From contig CANQNO010000006.1 of NCBI GenBank assembly GCA_947625245.1, positions 1-64,000 of the forward strand: DNA of 64,000 bases. The letters run 5' to 3'. The notes below the pieces were generated by a model, which was not told where the DNA came from, did no database searches, and worked only from the letters and a program-made list of their open reading frames with translations. The stretch's first letter is position 1, and the number at the start of each line of letters is the position of its first letter. A program made the translations under genes and the position numbers. Below are positions 1 through 7,636 of the stretch, one piece after another. The DNA is from an uncultured Clostridia bacterium. GTDB taxonomy: Bacteria; Bacillota; Clostridia; Christensenellales; Borkfalkiaceae.

Positions 1-175
1 GGCGTATAACAAATTTTATTCTGCCGGTTAAACAGATTTTATAGCACTGAATTAACTATTAAATTTTTATAATTATTATCACATTAAGCTATTTTTAGAG
101 GGTTTTAAGGCAAATTACGAAGCAAAAGCCGTCATTTACTGCAAAAACGATGTTCGGATAATTAACGTTGGGGTC
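1..175. other. AT-rich stretch, no gene recognised
   Basis: I see no credible coding frame, RNA gene or repeat here. It is AT-rich and ends directly at the hairpin that starts at 176. It may be the downstream flank of a gene outside the window. Confidence 0.5.
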
Positions 176-220
176 ACCAAACAAAAAGGCACGGAACAAC
201 TCCGTGCCTTTTTGTTTGGT
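176..220. terminator. Perfect 20-bp inverted repeat, probable terminator
   Basis: Arms 176-195 and 201-220 are perfectly complementary around the 5-nt loop ACAAC. The stem carries A5/T5 tracts, so it could terminate transcription in either direction. It abuts copy A of the direct repeat that brackets the Mrr/DUF2971 cassette. Confidence 0.75.
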
Positions 221-222
221 GG

Positions 223-281
223 TTTATGCCACGAAATAACCACAGGTTCGCGCGAGCAGCGGGCATACCCGCGACGCTGTG
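223..281. repeat. Cassette-flanking direct repeat R3, copy A
   Basis: This 59-bp segment is nearly identical to 3336-3391, with about three substitutions and one 3-bp indel. Inside it GCGGG and CCCGC can form a small hairpin. The two copies lie in direct orientation either side of the AT-rich cassette. Similarity stops soon after 281. Confidence 0.85.
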
Positions 282-487
282 ACGAGGGCGACCTTTTAGG
301 GGTTTCAAATTCCAGGCAAGATTACCATAGTCAGTATACATCGAATTTTTCATAATTCGGGATAGACCGATTTTTAAGCCATGAAATGCTTCAGACAAAT
401 ACTATGCTATGAAATCAAATTTTAACAATGTATATGAAGTACATAAAAAATTTACCTGAAGGTTTTATAATTTTACTGTCAGGTGTC

Positions 488-516
488 TTGATAATTTCCC
501 ATTGAAGTGCTATAAT
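488..516 (+). promoter_or_regulatory. Promoter of the Mrr-type nuclease gene
   Basis: TTGATA at 488-493 and TATAAT at 511-516 are separated by 17 bp, with a TGC extended -10. The element lies 64 bp before the nuclease ATG. Bases 282-487 hold nothing else I recognise. Confidence 0.65.
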
Positions 517-579
517 AATTCCAAAAAATAGCATTAGACGCAAGTTTGCTTACTGTATGGTTATAGTCGAGGTTTATGT

Positions 580-1428
580 ATGGCAATTATTGAATTAAGC
601 AATGAAGAAACCAATAAATATTTGGACGAACTTTACTCTTGTTTCCCAACTGGGAGAGAGTTTGAAATTTTCTTAAACTCGTTTTTAAGTGCTCTCGGCT
701 TTGAAGAGGTTGTTACCACCCAATATGTAGGAGACAAAGGGATTGACCTTACTTGCATTAAGCCCGGGCTTGATTTGAACGGCACAGACACGATTAACTA
801 TTACGTGCAGGCAAAACGTTATGCCCGAAACAACAAAGTACAGGCAAAAGAAGTGCGTGACTTGAAAGGCACAACCAAAAGGGATAGGAATGGAAACATT
901 TTAAGTAGCAACTACATAAACGTTTTTATTACGACTTCATCATTCACGAAAGGCGCGTTAGACGAAGCATCGGATAACCCCAATATGCCGGTTATTACGA
1001 TAGATGGGACGCAACTTTTGCAGTATTGTATTGAAAAAGGCATTGGATTTAATTTTAAACCCGTGTTTTCAAAAAACAGTATCATAACATTAACACATTC
1101 GGAACAACAGTCTTCTCCTGTCACCACAACGGATGGAGAATATCTGGTTGAACGTGAAATTACAGCAAATGATATTCGCGCAAAGATATTGGTCATACCC
1201 CAGATTATTAAAAGTATGCTTGATGAATCTGCGGAACAGTTTGCGGTTATTTTCTGCGGAATAGAGAAAAAGCTAAACATTGATAAACACCGTCGTTATT
1301 TCGGCGGTGTGACGGAGTTTTACAGAAGATTTGGACTTTTAACCGATGATGGAGCTTCAATATGCAAAAAAGCAAAATGGAAAATCTTAGACGAAAAGAT
1401 TGTTGTTGATATAATACATGATGATTAA
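580..1428 (+). CDS. Mrr-type restriction endonuclease domain protein
   Basis: 282 residues. The N-terminal ~150 residues fit the Mrr catalytic domain, a PD-(D/E)XK-type nuclease fold: GREFE at 25-29, GDKGID at 51-56 with Asp56, and YVQAKRY with a Q-x-K triad at 77-79. Predicted activity is cleavage of DNA, possibly modified DNA. Residues ~190-282 form a second unassigned domain with RRYFGG and EFYRRFGL. The start has a GAGG Shine-Dalgarno. The gene is AT-rich compared with the backbone and lies upstream of the DUF2971 gene inside the R3-flanked cassette, which suggests horizontal acquisition and a defence role. No methyltransferase is nearby, so it is not a classical type II restriction pair. 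Family assignment is firm; function is inferred. Confidence 0.8.
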   Translation: MAIIELSNEETNKYLDELYSCFPTGREFEIFLNSFLSALGFEEVVTTQYVGDKGIDLTCIKPGLDLNGTDTINYYVQAKRYARNNKVQAKEVRDLKGTTKRDRNGNILSSNYINVFITTSSFTKGALDEASDNPNMPVITIDGTQLLQYCIEKGIGFNFKPVFSKNSIITLTHSEQQSSPVTTTDGEYLVEREITANDIRAKILVIPQIIKSMLDESAEQFAVIFCGIEKKLNIDKHRRYFGGVTEFYRRFGLLTDDGASICKKAKWKILDEKIVVDIIHDD

Positions 1429-1494
1429 AGTATAATGAATTTGACGTTTGGATAAAGAGATTAAGTTACTTTTTCTATTCCCCACAGCGATTCG

Positions 1495-1722
1495 TTGTGG
1501 GATAAACTGAGTAGTTGGCGACGCAATTCCTGTTCTTATGGTAAAAGCCCTTGCGGAAAGTATGAGAACGGCGTTGGATATATTGTTCTAAAAGGTTTAA
1601 CTAAAATTTTTGTTGTACCAAGCAAAGAAAATATAATTTGCATGATATGCGAGCTTATAAAGACGATATCGTGGAAAAATGAAAAAGAAATTCGGTTGAA
1701 AATTTGTTTAGATAAACAATAA
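1495..1722 (+). CDS. Short uncharacterised ORF, possibly coupled to the next gene
   Basis: A 75-residue GTG-started frame with no Shine-Dalgarno and no recognised domain. Its TAA overlaps the next ATG by one base (TAATG), the arrangement seen in translational coupling, and the downstream gene itself lacks a Shine-Dalgarno. That is the main reason to list it. It may equally be non-coding leader or the remnant of a larger gene. A small hairpin (CCCACA/TGTGGG) lies around its start. Confidence 0.25.
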   Translation: MWDKLSSWRRNSCSYGKSPCGKYENGVGYIVLKGLTKIFVVPSKENIICMICELIKTISWKNEKEIRLKICLDKQ

Positions 1723-3287
1723 TGAATGTACAATCAGCAGAAAAGCCAGCAGATTGGCCTTTAAATCAATATGAGCAAAATATAGACTACATTTTAGGTT
1801 TAGCAGAAAAATTTTATGCTAAACCGAGCTATACATTGAAAGAAACACTGTTTTCTTTTATCGACCAAACAGATTTGAATGAAATCAACGAGATGGGTAC
1901 AGTTAGACACACGGGCTATGAAGTAGCTGTTTTAAATGAGTTATACTTAATATCACTTAAAATAAACTGTGAAAGCCTAAAAATATATATTTATTCCTAT
2001 TTGTGTAGGCAGATAAGAATAAATAATATGCTCTACAAAATGAACGATTTATTGGCAAGTTTACAGACCGAAACTAATAGATACTTTATTGAATCCTATT
2101 TCTCTTTGCTTCCGCCTTTGAAATTGTTTTTTGTTTGTTACACTCAATTCCGTATGCATAAAAACCGCAGTTTGGCGGACGAACTTATCAATACAACGAA
2201 AAATCTTCTTAATACAGATAACTCCGAATTATATGATGAACTTACCCATAGTTTTGTTACAATGTTTAGAGACATTAGTTTTTTCACATCTATAAAAACT
2301 TGCGGCGTATTTGCATTTGAACGCGATGAATTATTGAAATTATTTGGATTTGAATCCATTTTATTAAAAAAAGCTAATCAAAACGTAGTCAAATATCCAT
2401 TGCGAGGAGTCATCAAACTTACAATAAAAAACTGGGTATTAAAATCAAGGAACTGTTACAATAGTAATTATTTATATAAATGCATTTCAACAAAATCTGC
2501 TTTACAGGCATTTAACAACAATGAAATCTGGATGAGTAAAATAGAAAAATTAAATGATAAACGAGAACGAAAAATTATTAAAGAAATTTATAAAAATAAA
2601 ACATGGATTAAATATCCTTGGGCAAAAAAAGTTAGCTTGACATTTAATGCCAGCAGCTATGTTTGTTCATATAGTAAAGTTTTTCCAACGGACGAAATGA
2701 CACGGGAATATGGAGAAAATATTTTCGGATATAAATCTGACCGTATCGGGGATATTTTAACCCCCATAGAAATAATAAATGGACATCCTTTTTTGGGGTT
2801 AATTTCTTGCTATGATATAATATATGGGCAAGATGAAGCCAAGAACGAAATAAATTATTTGTGTGATATTATCAATCTGTTTAATATGTCTGACGAAGAA
2901 AAAAGTGACTTCTTGTCAGATATTTTGGAATATTGGTCTTTATCATTTAAAGATAAAAAATGGGACTATGAACATGAAAGGCGTTATCAAATATTTATAG
3001 CAAACGAATACAGCCTAATTGATACAACAATTGACGAGGATTATTTCAAGACAAAATGCACGTTGTATACCTATCCTGATTTTCTGCTTTCAGAGGATAA
3101 ATGTATCAAATTTAAAGTTCAAGTGAATCGCAAGAAAAAACTTAACTTTGTGGCACAAAAAAATTATATTTACTGTTCGAATTGCTTTCAAGCAGACTTT
3201 GATGGTGCAAGTACATATTCAAAAGAATATAAATGTCCTATATGTGGTTCATTTGACACCAAATTTATTGATGTTTTTAAAAAGTAA
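1722..3287 (+). CDS. DUF2971-family protein with C-terminal zinc ribbon
   Basis: 521 residues. Residues 1 to ~245 are a helical region I do not recognise. About 250-460 resembles DUF2971: an entry motif YLYKCIS...EIWMSKIEKLND, then the W-D-Y-E-H-E-R-R-Y signature near 412, which corresponds to the family's W-x-Y-E-x-E-x-R. Residues ~484-510 hold CxxC and CPICG, a zinc ribbon. The biochemical function of DUF2971 is unknown. The gene is very AT-rich, has no Shine-Dalgarno, and follows the Mrr-type nuclease on the same strand, so the two probably form one unit. I infer a sensor or effector role in phage defence from context only. Confidence 0.65.
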   Translation: MNVQSAEKPADWPLNQYEQNIDYILGLAEKFYAKPSYTLKETLFSFIDQTDLNEINEMGTVRHTGYEVAVLNELYLISLKINCESLKIYIYSYLCRQIRINNMLYKMNDLLASLQTETNRYFIESYFSLLPPLKLFFVCYTQFRMHKNRSLADELINTTKNLLNTDNSELYDELTHSFVTMFRDISFFTSIKTCGVFAFERDELLKLFGFESILLKKANQNVVKYPLRGVIKLTIKNWVLKSRNCYNSNYLYKCISTKSALQAFNNNEIWMSKIEKLNDKRERKIIKEIYKNKTWIKYPWAKKVSLTFNASSYVCSYSKVFPTDEMTREYGENIFGYKSDRIGDILTPIEIINGHPFLGLISCYDIIYGQDEAKNEINYLCDIINLFNMSDEEKSDFLSDILEYWSLSFKDKKWDYEHERRYQIFIANEYSLIDTTIDEDYFKTKCTLYTYPDFLLSEDKCIKFKVQVNRKKKLNFVAQKNYIYCSNCFQADFDGASTYSKEYKCPICGSFDTKFIDVFKK

Positions 3288-3335
3288 CAGTGTGCTTAAT
3301 TATTTCAAGGTTAGACTTTCTAACCTGCTTGGTGA

Positions 3336-3391
3336 TTTATGCCACGAAAGAACCACAGGTTTGCGCGAGCGGGCATACCCGCGACGCTTTG
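3336..3391. repeat. Cassette-flanking direct repeat R3, copy B
   Basis: Copy B of the repeat at 223-281, same orientation, lacking three bases. It lies 49 bp after the DUF2971 stop codon. The 66 bp between it and the next hairpin are unassigned. Confidence 0.85.
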
Positions 3392-3457
3392 CGCATAAGC
3401 GCAAATTCCCTCAAGGAGTTAAAACAGTGCGGTCAACTCCGCATTAGTCATAAAAAT

Positions 3458-3490
3458 AAAAACACGGCGATTATCAATCGCCGTGTTTTT
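3458..3490. terminator. Bidirectional terminator, 15-bp perfect stem
   Basis: Arms 3458-3472 and 3476-3490 pair perfectly around a 3-nt loop, with A5 on one side and T5 on the other. It closes the cassette on the plus strand and the MATE gene on the minus strand; the MATE stop codon lies inside the hairpin. Confidence 0.85.
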
Positions 3491-4892
3491 GCGTTTCAGG
3501 TAGTTGCGGAGCGCGCTTTGGTTGCCACTTGCCAGTAATATGAAGCAGAAGAAAGCTTATAAACAGGAACACATTGTGCCCTATCATAAACGCCCAGGCA
3601 GAAACAAGTCCGCCGCCGCAAAACTGTGTTGCTATAAAAGTACCCAAAATCCTTATGCCCCACATCCCCGCAACGTTAAACCAAAAGGGCGTTTTGGTGT
3701 TTCCCACGCCCTGCATAACTCCTTCCAGCACGATTGCTATGCCGTAAAAAGGTTCGGACAGCGCCACCATTTTAAGCACCGTTCCCCCCAGCCCGATCAC
3801 TTCGGCATCTTTGGAAAAGAGACCCACCAAAAGCGGGGCGGTAAAGAACAACGCCGTTCCCGTGATTATCATCAACCCCGCTTCCACAAAAGAGGTGGTT
3901 TTTACAAGGTTTTTTATTTTATTTCTGTCGTCTGCGCCCCATGCGTTGCCCGCAATCGTCGCGGCGGCGGTCTGCAGACCCCAGCCGGGGATATAGAACG
4001 CCGACTCAACCGTGTTGGCTACGGTGTGCGCCGTCGTCGACGCCTGACCGAGAGAATTTATCATTGATGCAAACGCCACATATCCGAACGATATCAAAAA
4101 CCTCTGCAACATATTTGGGAACGCAACGCGCAAACAGGGCTTTAAGACCGAGGCGTCGGGCTTTATGCTGTAACCCTTAAATGAGATTTTTTTGTGTTTG
4201 TACAGACAAACGGTAAGCAAAATTCCGCCGCAGGCAAATGCTATTGCGCTTGCCGCCGCCGCGCCGTTTATTCCCCAGCCCGCGCCGTGGAGGGTGACCG
4301 TTTTGCCGAATATAACGCTTTCACGCGTCGGATATATCAGAAAGTAGTTTAAAACCACGTTGACGAGGTTCATCAAAACCCCGGCTATCATGGGGCGTTT
4401 GGTGTCGCCCGCCGCGCGCAGAACCGTGCCGAAAATTATATTCGCCGTGCGGAATAAAGTAGTGGAGTAAAGTATAAAAAAGTACCCCGAAGCCGCGCTC
4501 CTTATTTCGGGCGCAACGCGCATCATTACGGGAACGACCCCGCTCAAACCCATGGTAAGGGCGGAAAACACTGTTCCGACTACCAGCACGGCGAGAATAG
4601 ACTGCGCCGAAGCGCGTCTCGCCTTATCATCCTCGCCCCTGCCGAACGCCTGCGAGATATACGCCAAAAACCCCACGCCGATAGCGGAAATTGTGCTGTT
4701 TACAAGCCAGTTTACGGTGGTAGTGGAGCCGACAGCGGCGGTTGCGCCGTCGCCGAGGGTGCTTACCATTACCGTATCCACATATTGGACGGCGGTTTGC
4801 ATAAGCTGTTCAAGCATTGTGGGCCATGCGAGCGCCGCTACAAGCCAAAGCATGCTTTTGGGTTTTAAATTTTTTTGCTTTCTTTCAGTCAT
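3474..4892 (-). CDS. MATE family multidrug/solute efflux transporter
   Basis: 472 residues with about twelve hydrophobic segments in the two-fold arrangement of the MATE family. The N-terminus has the typical L-A-W-P-T-M-L-E-Q and Q-Y-V-D-T-V-M-V pattern. It should sit in the cytoplasmic membrane and export cationic compounds in exchange for Na+ or H+; the substrate cannot be read from sequence. It is divergent from tilS and shares a 137-bp intergenic region with it. The C-terminal ~25 residues are basic and polar. A second, distinct MATE gene lies at 56073. Confidence 0.9.
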   Translation of the reverse strand: MTERKQKNLKPKSMLWLVAALAWPTMLEQLMQTAVQYVDTVMVSTLGDGATAAVGSTTTVNWLVNSTISAIGVGFLAYISQAFGRGEDDKARRASAQSILAVLVVGTVFSALTMGLSGVVPVMMRVAPEIRSAASGYFFILYSTTLFRTANIIFGTVLRAAGDTKRPMIAGVLMNLVNVVLNYFLIYPTRESVIFGKTVTLHGAGWGINGAAAASAIAFACGGILLTVCLYKHKKISFKGYSIKPDASVLKPCLRVAFPNMLQRFLISFGYVAFASMINSLGQASTTAHTVANTVESAFYIPGWGLQTAAATIAGNAWGADDRNKIKNLVKTTSFVEAGLMIITGTALFFTAPLLVGLFSKDAEVIGLGGTVLKMVALSEPFYGIAIVLEGVMQGVGNTKTPFWFNVAGMWGIRILGTFIATQFCGGGLVSAWAFMIGHNVFLFISFLLLHITGKWQPKRAPQLPETQKHGD

Positions 4893-4928
4893 GGCAATAA
4901 AAAAGCGTGTACGCTTATATACATATTC

Positions 4929-4957
4929 ATATTAACATACGCGCAGTGAAAATTCAA
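4929..4957 (-). promoter_or_regulatory. Candidate promoter of the first MATE gene
   Basis: Read on the minus strand: TTGAAT (4957-4952), a 17-bp spacer, then TAATAT (4934-4929). It lies ~37 bp before the MATE ATG. Matches to consensus are moderate. Confidence 0.45.
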
Positions 4958-4993
4958 GTAAAAAAACGAAGGCGCCGCCATCTCTGCAAACGA

Positions 4994-5022
4994 TTGCAAG
5001 AAATAAATTATTGTGCTATAAT
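4994..5022 (+). promoter_or_regulatory. Strong tilS promoter overlapping the apparent ATG
   Basis: TTGCAA (4994-4999), a 17-bp spacer and TATAAT (5017-5022) with a TGC extended -10. The last two bases of the -10 box are the A and T of the first possible tilS ATG (5021), so that ATG cannot lie in a transcript from this promoter. The expected +1 falls at about 5029-5030, on the in-frame GTG. Confidence 0.75.
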
Positions 5023-5029
5023 GGCGTTT

Positions 5030-6403
5030 GTGAAGACAGAACTTTTGGGTTACTCGAATCTGAATATATGCGTTGCCGTATCGGGCGGGCGGGACAGCAT
5101 GGCGCTGCTGCACTATCTCGCAACAAACGGGAAAGAGTACGGCATAACCGTCTGTGCGTTAAATTTGGACCATAAAATACGCGGAGAAAGCTCCGCGCGC
5201 GACAGCGCGTTCGTCGCCGGCTATTGTAAAAAGAACGGGATCCCGTTATTATTTTACGAGTGGACGGAAAACGTGAACAAGACCGAACAGTCCGCCCGTC
5301 AATGGCGGCTCAAAAAATACGCCGAAGCCGTTCTTCCCCAAAAAACCTTAGGCGGAGAGGAGTGGAAAGGCGCGGACGCCGTCGCCACGGCGCACCATAT
5401 GGGCGACAATGCCGAAACGGTGCTGTTCAACCTCGCCCGCGGAAGCGGCATTGCGGGGCTTGCGGGCATTAAGGACGAAGAGTTTATATCGGGCGGGAAA
5501 AAGTGGAGACTAATACGCCCCTTTGCGGCGGTTCCCCGCGCAGAAATAGAGGAATACGTTGCCTTAAACAATATTCCGTATGTGGACGACGAAACAAACT
5601 TTACTGAGCTTTACACGCGCAATAAAATCCGTATTAACGTTTTGCCTGCTCTGGAAAAAGCCGTGCCGGGCGCGGAGGGCGCCATTTACCGTCTTTCGCG
5701 CATAGCCGCAGAGGACGTGGAGTACTTTGAAAACCTTATAAATAAAATGCGGCTCATACGCAGGTCGCCGTTCGGGTATCTCGTCGCGCGGTGCGAAGAA
5801 AAAACGGTGTTCAAACGTGCGGTTTTAAAAATTTTTTCTGAAAACAATATTCGCGATTATTGCGGGCAATGGCTTGAAAATCTGTACGAATTGCAGTTTG
5901 CCGCCAATGGCAAAAAGTTTGAATTTTCGGAGTGCACTGCTTACAGCGAAGAGGGTAAAATAGCGATATGCCCTGCAAAAAACCCCGAAAATTATGGCGA
6001 AGGCACGGATTTTGCGGCTTACGCAAAAGAGGGGAAAGAAAGCTTTTTGGGCGTTCCGCTTTGCTTTTACGGTAAAAATGATAAGCCGCCAAAGGACTGC
6101 TTTGCGGAATATCCGATAAAGACGCTGCGCTTCGATCCCGAAAAGATCCCTTCGGGGGCGGTTATCCGCTTTATGCGCGAGGGCGACTTGTTTAAAAAAT
6201 TCGGCGGCGGCACAAAAAATTTGGGCAGCTATTTTTCCGACCTTAAAATCCCCGCGCGGTTGCGGCGGCAAATACCTTTGATAGCAAAAGAAAACAAGGT
6301 TTACGTTGTTTGCGGAGTGGAAATTTCGGAAGAAGTAAAGACGAGCGCGGGCGGGGATTGCGCCTTTTGCGCCTGCTGCGATTTTACGGATTTAAACCTT
6401 TGA
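5030..6403 (+). CDS. tilS: tRNA(Ile)-lysidine synthase TilS
   Basis: Converts the wobble cytidine of the CAU-anticodon tRNA-Ile to lysidine using ATP and lysine. The PP-loop S-G-G-R-D-S is at residues 18-23, followed by the N-type ATPase core with DHK and R-x-NKIR-type motifs. The C-terminal tRNA-binding domain (REGDLFKKFGGGTKNLGSYF) is intact, so the 457-residue protein is full length. I chose GTG 5030 because the promoter -10 box covers ATG 5021 and no Shine-Dalgarno precedes either codon; a leaderless mRNA is likely. The alternative start is 5021. It is followed 20 bp later by hpt, as in Bacillus. Confidence 0.93.
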   Translation: MKTELLGYSNLNICVAVSGGRDSMALLHYLATNGKEYGITVCALNLDHKIRGESSARDSAFVAGYCKKNGIPLLFYEWTENVNKTEQSARQWRLKKYAEAVLPQKTLGGEEWKGADAVATAHHMGDNAETVLFNLARGSGIAGLAGIKDEEFISGGKKWRLIRPFAAVPRAEIEEYVALNNIPYVDDETNFTELYTRNKIRINVLPALEKAVPGAEGAIYRLSRIAAEDVEYFENLINKMRLIRRSPFGYLVARCEEKTVFKRAVLKIFSENNIRDYCGQWLENLYELQFAANGKKFEFSECTAYSEEGKIAICPAKNPENYGEGTDFAAYAKEGKESFLGVPLCFYGKNDKPPKDCFAEYPIKTLRFDPEKIPSGAVIRFMREGDLFKKFGGGTKNLGSYFSDLKIPARLRRQIPLIAKENKVYVVCGVEISEEVKTSAGGDCAFCACCDFTDLNL

Positions 6404-6422
6404 ATATTTACGGAGAACAAAA

Positions 6423-6962
6423 ATGCACAGTGACGTAGAGAGAATACTTTTTACCGAAAAACAGCTTAAAAAACGGGTTGCCGAGGTCGCGAGGGAAGCG
6501 GACGCGTTCTATGCCGGTAAGAATCCCGTTTGCGTGGGCATTTTAAAGGGAGGGATAATATTTTATTCGGACTTCATCCGCAACCTCACCGTGCCCGCAG
6601 AGCTGGATTTTATGTCCGTTTCTTCTTACGGAAGCGGCGCGGTGTCGTCGGGCAAGCTTAAAATCAAAAAGGATTTGGACTGCGACGTGAAAGGGCGTGA
6701 CGTGCTTATAATAGAGGATATCATAGACAGCGGGTTCACGCTTGCCAATTTAAAGCGGCTTTTGTGCGAACGCGGCGCCGCTTCGGTTAAAATAGCCACT
6801 TTACTGAACAAAAGACCGGCGAGGAAGTACGATATTTGCCCCGATTTCAATTGTTTTGACATAGAAAACGAATTTGTGATAGGTTACGGGCTGGACTACG
6901 CCGAACGCTACCGTTCTCTCCCGTACATAGGCGTATTGAAGCGCTCCGTTTACGAAAAATAA
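6423..6962 (+). CDS. hpt: Hypoxanthine phosphoribosyltransferase
   Basis: 179 residues. Salvages hypoxanthine and guanine with PRPP to give IMP and GMP in the cytoplasm. The PRPP-binding loop V-L-I-I-E-D-I-I-D-S-G is at ~94-104, and the family start LFTEKQLKKRV and the flexible-loop SSYG are present. GGAG precedes the ATG at a good distance. It is co-directional with tilS and probably co-transcribed; a strong terminator follows. The length is normal for the family. Confidence 0.95.
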   Translation: MHSDVERILFTEKQLKKRVAEVAREADAFYAGKNPVCVGILKGGIIFYSDFIRNLTVPAELDFMSVSSYGSGAVSSGKLKIKKDLDCDVKGRDVLIIEDIIDSGFTLANLKRLLCERGAASVKIATLLNKRPARKYDICPDFNCFDIENEFVIGYGLDYAERYRSLPYIGVLKRSVYEK

Positions 6963-6971
6963 ATTTTATAG

Positions 6972-7010
6972 ATCGCCCGCCGAGCGTTTTTGCCCGGCGG
7001 GCGATTTTTT
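6972..7010 (+). terminator. Rho-independent terminator after hpt
   Basis: The 11-bp GC-rich arms 6972-6982 and 6995-7005 are followed by a T run to 7010. It ends the tilS-hpt unit. Confidence 0.9.
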
Positions 7011-7029
7011 ATTTTAGCTTTTAATTTTG

Positions 7030-7059
7030 TTGACATTTTAATAGCATTTGTGCTATCAT
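7030..7059 (+). promoter_or_regulatory. Promoter of the HipBS-HipT operon
   Basis: TTGACA (7030-7035), an 18-bp spacer and TATCAT (7054-7059) preceded by TGC. It lies about 20 bp before the ATG at 7079. The spacer holds the palindrome listed separately. Confidence 0.75.
7041..7056. promoter_or_regulatory. Candidate autoregulatory operator
   Basis: ATAGCA-TTTG-TGCTAT is a perfect 6+6 dyad lying between the -35 and -10 boxes. A HipB-like repressor bound here would exclude RNA polymerase. HipB-type regulators are known to bind dyads in their own promoters; binding at this site is inferred. Confidence 0.6.
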
Positions 7060-7078
7060 TATGTCGAGGTGATTTGTG

Positions 7079-7636
7079 ATGGAGTATGTTGCCGAAATTT
7101 TAAAAAAGAGAAAGCAGCTTAAAATTTCTCAGAGGGAGCTTGCAAAAAGATGCGGGATCCCGCAGTCGACCGTCGGGCGCATAGAGGCGGGGATAGTCTC
7201 TCCCAACGCGTCAACATTGCAAAAATTAGCAAGCGCGCTGGGTATGCAAATAAATTTTACGCCTCAACAATCGAAAGACAGATGGGACGGGCTTGAAATT
7301 TTATGCTTCTGGCACGACGAGCTTGTATCATACGTCACGGTAAGCGGAAATAAGGCAAAGGTTCAAAGATTTACCTCTCACCCCGTCAAGCAAATTTTCC
7401 GCGATGCCGAAATGGATGTTTTCAAGCTTTCAAACATACTCGAAACCCGTTGCTGGCAGCGCGATTGCCGCAATATCGACAACTATCTGAAAAAGCTCGA
7501 AATACCCTATTACGATCCGCTTTCCATCGTCAAAAAAACCCACGGCGTTTCCTATAATGACTTTTTGTGGTTCAGATTCAACGGCGAAAGCCTTACCTGG
7601 AAGGACGTCGCGCCGAGGAGGCTTAGAAATGTTTGA
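7079..7636 (+). CDS. HTH antitoxin fused to a HipS-like domain
   Basis: 185 residues. Residues 1-60 are a classic XRE/HipB helix-turn-helix (SQRELAKRCGIPQSTVGRIEAG). Residues ~75-180 carry a second conserved-looking domain with TRCWQRD, YDPLSIVKKTHG and NDFLWFRF. I read it as the counterpart of the HipA N-terminal subdomain, which is a separate protein (HipS) in HipBST systems. GAGGTGA sits well for ATG 7079; a GTG at 7076 is less well placed. The stop overlaps the kinase start by 8 bp. Likely role: repress the operon and neutralise the downstream kinase. HTH is certain; the HipS analogy is inference. Confidence 0.75.
   Translation: MEYVAEILKKRKQLKISQRELAKRCGIPQSTVGRIEAGIVSPNASTLQKLASALGMQINFTPQQSKDRWDGLEILCFWHDELVSYVTVSGNKAKVQRFTSHPVKQIFRDAEMDVFKLSNILETRCWQRDCRNIDNYLKKLEIPYYDPLSIVKKTHGVSYNDFLWFRFNGESLTWKDVAPRRLRNV

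Noticed and set aside
171..180. Possible 3' end of a tRNA (GGGTCACCA)
   Set aside because: The upstream bases do not form T or anticodon arms; the ACCA is part of the perfect hairpin.
223..3391. CRISPR-like interpretation of the R3 repeats
   Set aside because: Only two copies, 3 kb apart, with genes between; no spacer-sized spacing.
3504..4067. Plus-strand open frame antisense to the MATE gene
   Set aside because: Arg/His-rich translation typical of antisense to membrane protein genes; the MATE reading is certain.
4907..5029. Upstream extension of tilS to an ATG at 4907
   Set aside because: The added residues are low-complexity and basic, lie before the strong promoter, and are not part of the TilS family.
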